From an uncultured Oscillospiraceae bacterium (GTDB taxonomy: Bacteria; Bacillota; Clostridia; Oscillospirales; Oscillospiraceae), in assembly GCA_904398675.1 (NCBI GenBank), contig CAJFPI010000005.1, positions 1 through 17,337 of the forward strand: a DNA stretch of 17,337 bases, written 5' to 3'. The translations under genes were made by a program, and so were the position numbers. Shown here piece after piece: positions 14,220-17,337 of this stretch (position 1 is its first letter; every line of letters begins with the position of its first letter). Below the pieces are notes generated by a model that saw only the letters and a program-made list of their open reading frames with translations, ran no database searches and was not told where the DNA came from.

Positions 14220-15896
14220 CTATTCCGTTTTCTCCGGCGGCAGCTCCGGATTCCTGCTGATCAGCCGGTCCGCCAGAGTGAGCACCAGCAGCGTCACATA
14301 GCCCAGCACAAGCCCAACGGCAAAGCCCAGCAGCACCCGGGTCAGCGACAGTTCCACAGGCGTGTAGATATGGCAGAAGGTGTTTACCACCGACACCGAG
14401 CCTACCACCGCCAGCAGGGCAAAGGGCATCTGCAGCAGCCGCAGCCTGCGCTGCCCGGCCCACAGGAATGCCGCCAGCGCCGGCCACGCCCCGGCGAACT
14501 CCTTGGTGCGCGGCCGGACATAGAGCAGGCGCTCCAGCCGGTCCCGGATCTCCCGCTCCCAATCGGGCACAGCCACCAGGCCGTCACCGGACCGCAGGAG
14601 CAGCAGCGCCAGGATCAGCACCACGATCACTACGCCTATCGCCAGCACCAGCCTCCCTCCCAGGCGGCCGCCGGTGGATTTTGGCAGCGGAAAGCGGCGC
14701 ACAGTCCATACCAGCAGCACTGCCATCAGCACCATCGGCGTCAGCTCCGCCACCTTCACTCCGGAGAAAATGGAGAACTCCAGCAGGTAGTCCTCCGTGG
14801 CCAGCAGCGCCCCCACGAGAAAGCCGCCGGCGATGCTGCCCGCTGTGATCCCCAGCATCCACAGAGGGTATTCGATAGCGGAGGGGAGGCTGTGCTGCTC
14901 CGTCCCGCGGCTCTGCCAGGCCAGGGCGGCCGCGCTGAGGCACGGAACCACCACTGCCGCCCCCAGCGCCGCCAGCTTTTGGAACAGGGACAGCGGCAGC
15001 GCAAGGCACAGCAGGGCGCACCCCGCCGTTCCCGCCAGGAGCAGCCAGGTGCATCCCCGCCGGGACAAGCGCTCAAAGATCATGGCGGCCAGCAGCACCG
15101 CCAGCGCCGCTATGCACAGCGCCGCGCCGCCCAGCAGCCAGCGGGAGGGTTCCCCCGTCAAGCGGCTGCTGAATCCCTCGCCAAACTGGTAGCCCCGCTC
15201 CTCCAGCCTGCGTTCCAGCGTCTGCAGCACCTCCACATAGGCGCTGCTGTCCGAAATCACAGTCCCTGTCTCATCTGTAAAGGGCCGCAGCCATAAAAAC
15301 CGCTGGGAGCGGTCTGTCACCGCCCGGAAGAGAAGCGCCTCGATCTCACTGCCCCGCTCCTCCTCCGTCCAGCGGCTGCGGTAGTCGTCATACAGCACCA
15401 GGGTCTTCACCGGCTGCCAGCCTGTCTCCCGCAGCGATGCCGCGCCGCCGGAGAGCATCTTTTCCGGCAGCACCACGCCGGTCCGGGTCTCATTTTCTAC
15501 CAGCGCCAGGGACTGCTCCCCGCCGTCCCGGCCGGAGAGATCGGTTTCTCCCGGGATCACCATGGCCGCCGGGACCTCCGGGAAATCCTCCGGATCGCCC
15601 AGCCATACCAGCTCCATTTCCATCTCGGCACAGAGCGCCATGGTGCTCTCCTCCCCGGCCTCCTCCGCCGTCAGGATCAAATAGCGCACCCCAGCGCCGG
15701 ACAACCGCTCCAGCCAGGCGTCCGCCCCCTCGCCGCTCTCCTCAGCCAGCAGCGTTACATCGCTCCATGCGATCCCCGCCGCCACATGCCGGTCCCCCTG
15801 CTCCACGGCGATCCGCTGCGCCAGCAGGATCCCGGCGCAGAGCACGCCTATTGTTAAAATCACCCAGAAAATGGGATTTTGCTTGATTCGATCCAT
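14220..15896 (-). CDS. DUF5693 family multi-pass membrane protein
   Basis: 558-residue membrane protein of the DUF5693 family, widespread in Clostridia and often beside the pyruvyl-transferase gene csaB of cell-wall polymer modification; its biochemical role is unknown. A TM anchor (about 9-27) is followed by a large extracytoplasmic domain (about 30-250) with GVRYLILTAEEAGEE and QRFLWLRPFTDETG. About eight TM segments fill 253-545. Family-typical late motifs are visible: LLYVRPRTKEFAGAWPAL and VVNTFCHIYTPVELSLTR. GGAGG stands seven bases before ATG 15896. It starts 40 bases after the XRE-S24 gene, on the same strand, so it may be transcribed from that repressor's promoter. No csaB-like gene is in the window; it would have to lie elsewhere. 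Confidence 0.85.
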   Translation of the reverse strand: MDRIKQNPIFWVILTIGVLCAGILLAQRIAVEQGDRHVAAGIAWSDVTLLAEESGEGADAWLERLSGAGVRYLILTAEEAGEESTMALCAEMEMELVWLGDPEDFPEVPAAMVIPGETDLSGRDGGEQSLALVENETRTGVVLPEKMLSGGAASLRETGWQPVKTLVLYDDYRSRWTEEERGSEIEALLFRAVTDRSQRFLWLRPFTDETGTVISDSSAYVEVLQTLERRLEERGYQFGEGFSSRLTGEPSRWLLGGAALCIAALAVLLAAMIFERLSRRGCTWLLLAGTAGCALLCLALPLSLFQKLAALGAAVVVPCLSAAALAWQSRGTEQHSLPSAIEYPLWMLGITAGSIAGGFLVGALLATEDYLLEFSIFSGVKVAELTPMVLMAVLLVWTVRRFPLPKSTGGRLGGRLVLAIGVVIVVLILALLLLRSGDGLVAVPDWEREIRDRLERLLYVRPRTKEFAGAWPALAAFLWAGQRRLRLLQMPFALLAVVGSVSVVNTFCHIYTPVELSLTRVLLGFAVGLVLGYVTLLVLTLADRLISRNPELPPEKTE

Positions 15897-15936
15897 TCGA
15901 CTACCTCCATCCCCGGCTAAATTGTCCCCCTGCCTT

Positions 15937-16689
15937 TCAGAGAGACGGCAGGGCGGGCCGCCTGGGCAGAATCACCCGTCCGAAACAAACCATGCTGCGC
16001 CCGCTGTCCCGGGGCAGCAGCACATCGGCATCCGAGCGTTTCCGATTCAGGGAAAACAGGTAGACCATCCCCAGCGGGTCCCGATAATACTGCTTGCAGA
16101 GCATCTCCCCATCCACACAGAAGATCCCCACGTCCCCATTCTGAAGAGGGTCCCGGTTGACATAGGCCAGGCCGCCGTCGCGGAGATAGGGCTCCATGGA
16201 ATCCCCCTGGAGCCGCACGGCAAAATCCGCCCCCTGGGGCACCTCCCCCGTAACAGGGATCAGGTCATAGTCCTCTCCAAATACCGGTGCGGCATACCCC
16301 GCCGCGGCGGGGCTCTCATAGAGAGGGATCTCCCGCTGGGCAGCGGGACCGCTCAGCTCCTCCGCCTCCCGCTGACAGGTCAGCATCCCCTGCAGCAGCG
16401 CACGCACCAGCTGCTGGGCGGTAACGGACAGCTCCCGGTACTGCTTGACCATATCCATCTCCGTGGGGCTGCAGTGAAAGTCTGAGGACTGGTAAACATC
16501 CTGATACAGATAGTTTGGATCCACCTGCAGAACATGGAGCAGACGCACCAGGATGTCCTCCCGCATAAAGTTCTGCCCCGTCTCATAGTTGCCGATGGCA
16601 GACACGCTGACGCCCAGCAGGCGAGCCAGCTCCTGCCGGCTCATGCCCAGCTCCTCCCGCCGCTGCCGCAGCCGCTGACCTACACTCAT
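15937..16689 (-). CDS. XRE-family repressor with C-terminal S24 (LexA/CI-like) self-cleavage domain
   Basis: 250-residue phage-CI-type repressor. Residues 4-60 are the Cro/CI HTH (GQRLRQRREELGMSRQEL, then LLGVSVSAIGNYETGQN). Residues about 140-240 are the S24 domain: GDSMEPYL gives nucleophile S164 and GEMLCKQYY gives general base K199. An Ala-Gly pair at 130-131 (ESPAAAGYAAP) is the probable cleavage point. RecA-promoted self-cleavage upon DNA damage is therefore expected, as in CI and LexA. The reading frame is open much further upstream, but ATG 16689 is chosen since GAGGAGGG precedes it and the promoter lies at 16730-16758. The upstream intergenic region holds repeated operator-like elements. 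No other phage genes are recognisable nearby except the tail sheath 15 kb away, so this may be a host stress regulator or a prophage remnant. Confidence 0.92.
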   Translation of the reverse strand: MSVGQRLRQRREELGMSRQELARLLGVSVSAIGNYETGQNFMREDILVRLLHVLQVDPNYLYQDVYQSSDFHCSPTEMDMVKQYRELSVTAQQLVRALLQGMLTCQREAEELSGPAAQREIPLYESPAAAGYAAPVFGEDYDLIPVTGEVPQGADFAVRLQGDSMEPYLRDGGLAYVNRDPLQNGDVGIFCVDGEMLCKQYYRDPLGMVYLFSLNRKRSDADVLLPRDSGRSMVCFGRVILPRRPALPSL

Positions 16690-16729
16690 ACACACCCTCC
16701 TCGTCCACACGACAGCCGAATCCTTATAC

Positions 16730-16758
16730 AGCATACCTGCGAAAAGAAAAAAAGTCAA
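16730..16758 (-). promoter_or_regulatory. Promoter of the XRE-S24 repressor gene
   Basis: Minus strand: -35 TTGACT (16753-16758), 17-base spacer, -10 TATGCT (16730-16735), about 40 bases before the start codon. An operator-like CAGTTTTTCTG (16759-16769) abuts the -35. Confidence 0.7.
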
Positions 16759-16830
16759 CAGTTTTTCTGAAATTTCTGTTGACATCTCAGTTTTTCTGTG
16801 ATATGTTTTTGTTGCAGAACATATGTTCTG
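16759..16830. promoter_or_regulatory. Three-site operator array between divergent promoters
   Basis: CAGTTTTTCTG occurs exactly twice (16759-16769 and 16788-16798), and a perfect 16-bp palindrome CAGAACATATGTTCTG follows (16815-16830). Centres lie about 29 bp apart (16764, 16793, 16822.5). Sites 1 to 3 touch the minus -35, the plus spacer and the plus transcription start respectively. The core GAACATATGTTC equals the Gram-positive LexA (Cheo) box consensus. Binding by the XRE-S24 protein, LexA, or both is inferred, not shown. Confidence 0.6.
16779..16807 (+). promoter_or_regulatory. Divergent plus-strand promoter facing away from the XRE-S24 gene
   Basis: Perfect -35 TTGACA (16779-16784), 17-base spacer, -10 TATGTT (16802-16807). 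The predicted start (about 16813) falls at the edge of the LexA-like palindrome. No convincing protein gene follows. Confidence 0.55.
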
Positions 16831-17210
16831 TTTTCTGGACCGTCGTTGATTTGCTAATAATCCGCCTTTGCTGCAGGAAATTTCCAGTATATCTTCCGGC
16901 ATTTCCACAGCATTTCTGTAGCATGCACAGCCCGTTCCCGAGCGTTCCCCGCCAATGGCAGGGAGACTGCGCCTTCTGCGGAAAAGCCGCGCCGGCTGCA
17001 AAGCTCTCCGGCGGGCCGCCCCCAAGCCGTCCGAAAAACAAAACGGCAGCCCGTGACGGGGCCACCGTTTTACTTGGAAGGGGAGGTTAAAATCGATATT
17101 TCCGGTTCAGCGAAAAAATTGCCCGCAGGGCGGCCTGCCAACTGCGAGCCCGGCGCAGCGGGCCGCAGTTAGGAAGGAGGAGCCGCGGTGTGAGCGCGCT
17201 CTGACTTTTG
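16831..17210. other. 380-base region without a convincing gene, possible small RNA
   Basis: A 55-codon plus-strand frame from ATG 16923 has one C-x2-C (CAFCGK) but no ribosome binding site and a random-looking Pro/Arg-rich composition. The region contains two hairpins (17040-17071 and around 17141-17170). Plus-strand transcription from the promoter at 16779 to the first hairpin would give an RNA of about 260 bases. Confidence 0.4.
17040..17071. terminator. Hairpin, possible bidirectional terminator
   Basis: Outer arms AAAACGG and CCGTTTT (7 bp) enclose an inner CCCG tga CGGG stem. Plus strand ends in four T; minus strand continues TTTTGTTTTTCGG. It could end a plus-strand RNA and back up the tRNA terminator. 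Confidence 0.5.
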
Positions 17211-17253
17211 CAAAAAAAGTCGGAGCAAGCGATCCATAAGCTTGCTCCGACTT
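17211..17253 (-). terminator. Intrinsic terminator of the tRNA-Tyr gene
   Basis: Perfect 14-bp inverted repeat (arm AAGTCGGAGCAAGC, 9-base loop) followed on the minus strand by a run of T. The stem begins at the last A of the tRNA CCA end. Confidence 0.92.
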
Positions 17254-17337
17254 GGTGGGAGCGGGTGGATTCGAACCACCGAAGTCGTCGACAACAGATT
17301 TACAGTCTGCCCCCTTTGGCCACTCGGGAACGCTCCC
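17253..17337 (-). tRNA. tRNA-Tyr (anticodon GTA)
   Basis: Complete class II tRNA read on the minus strand: acceptor stem GGGAGCG/CGCTCCC, anticodon loop CTGTAAA with GTA at 17303-17301, long variable arm (TGTCGACGACTTC) and T arm GGTGGTTCGAATCCACC, discriminator A and encoded CCA (17256-17253). The 5' end coincides with the window edge; further tRNAs may precede it. Confidence 0.96.

Noticed and set aside
14067..15296. 409-residue Gln/His/Arg-rich plus-strand frame
   Set aside because: Antisense of the DUF5693 gene and crosses the strong terminator at 14160-14203.
15937..16689. Calling the S24 protein LexA
   Set aside because: The N-terminus is a Cro/CI-type HTH, not the LexA winged helix, despite the LexA-like palindrome nearby.
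16923..17090. 55-codon frame with a CAFCGK motif
   Set aside because: A single C-x2-C, no ribosome binding site, and the frame runs through the hairpin at 17040-17071.
17253..17337. tRNA-Tyr as an integration (att) site of the repressor region
   Set aside because: No second copy of the tRNA 3' end and no integrase gene are present in the window.
1..17337. CRISPR arrays or insertion sequences
   Set aside because: No regularly spaced direct repeats of suitable length, no transposase frame and no flanking inverted repeats were seen.

Overview
The window comes from a GC-rich member of the Firmicutes, most likely a gut anaerobe of the Oscillospiraceae (Flavonifractor / Pseudoflavonifractor / Oscillibacter type). 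I infer this from the strong AGGAGG-type ribosome binding sites, a reverse rubrerythrin next to a PerR-type regulator, DUF5693 and CmpB-like (DUF1113) membrane proteins typical of Clostridia, and a tRNA-Tyr with an encoded CCA end. No gene was checked against a database; all family names come from recognising motifs in the translated sequence.

Left part (1-2538, minus strand): the first genes of an operon that continues past the left edge. A long-leader transcript starts near 2320 or 2433, runs through a charged 298-residue protein of unknown function, and enters a contractile tail sheath gene cut by the window edge. The sheath makes this the start of a phage-tail-like contractile apparatus (extracellular contractile injection system, tailocin or prophage tail). 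No head or packaging genes are seen. A LytTR regulator with an NTF2/SnoaL-like sensory half (2539-3378) sits directly upstream of the promoters, and a second unusual regulator with two DNA-binding domains (3811-5037) follows. They are the obvious candidates to control the cluster.

Middle (3811-8390): a minus-strand row of a 57-residue protein, an inositol-monophosphatase-family phosphatase, a five-TM CmpB-like protein and the double-HTH LuxR regulator appears to be one transcription unit. Divergent from it, a PerR-like repressor with its own dyad operator and a reverse rubrerythrin form an oxidative stress unit that ends in a strong terminator.

Right-middle (8506-12766): a BlaI/BlaR1-like pair. 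The BlaI gene is preceded by a promoter bracketed by two 17-bp operators. The 1219-residue M56 metalloprotease antirepressor carries a very large outer region with Asp-box (BNR) repeats in place of the penicillin-binding sensor of classical BlaR1. An independent gene for an aldo/keto-reductase-like protein with two [4Fe-4S] ferredoxin motifs follows, closed by an 18-bp perfect terminator hairpin shared convergently with the next gene.

Right end (14220-17337): a DUF5693 membrane protein and an XRE-S24 self-cleaving repressor are on the minus strand. Upstream of the repressor lies a compact divergent control region with back-to-back promoters and three CAG...CTG elements at about 29-bp spacing, one of which is a perfect LexA-box-like palindrome. 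The plus-strand promoter leads into about 260 bases without a convincing gene, ending in a hairpin, and may produce a small RNA. A complete tRNA-Tyr with its terminator closes the window.
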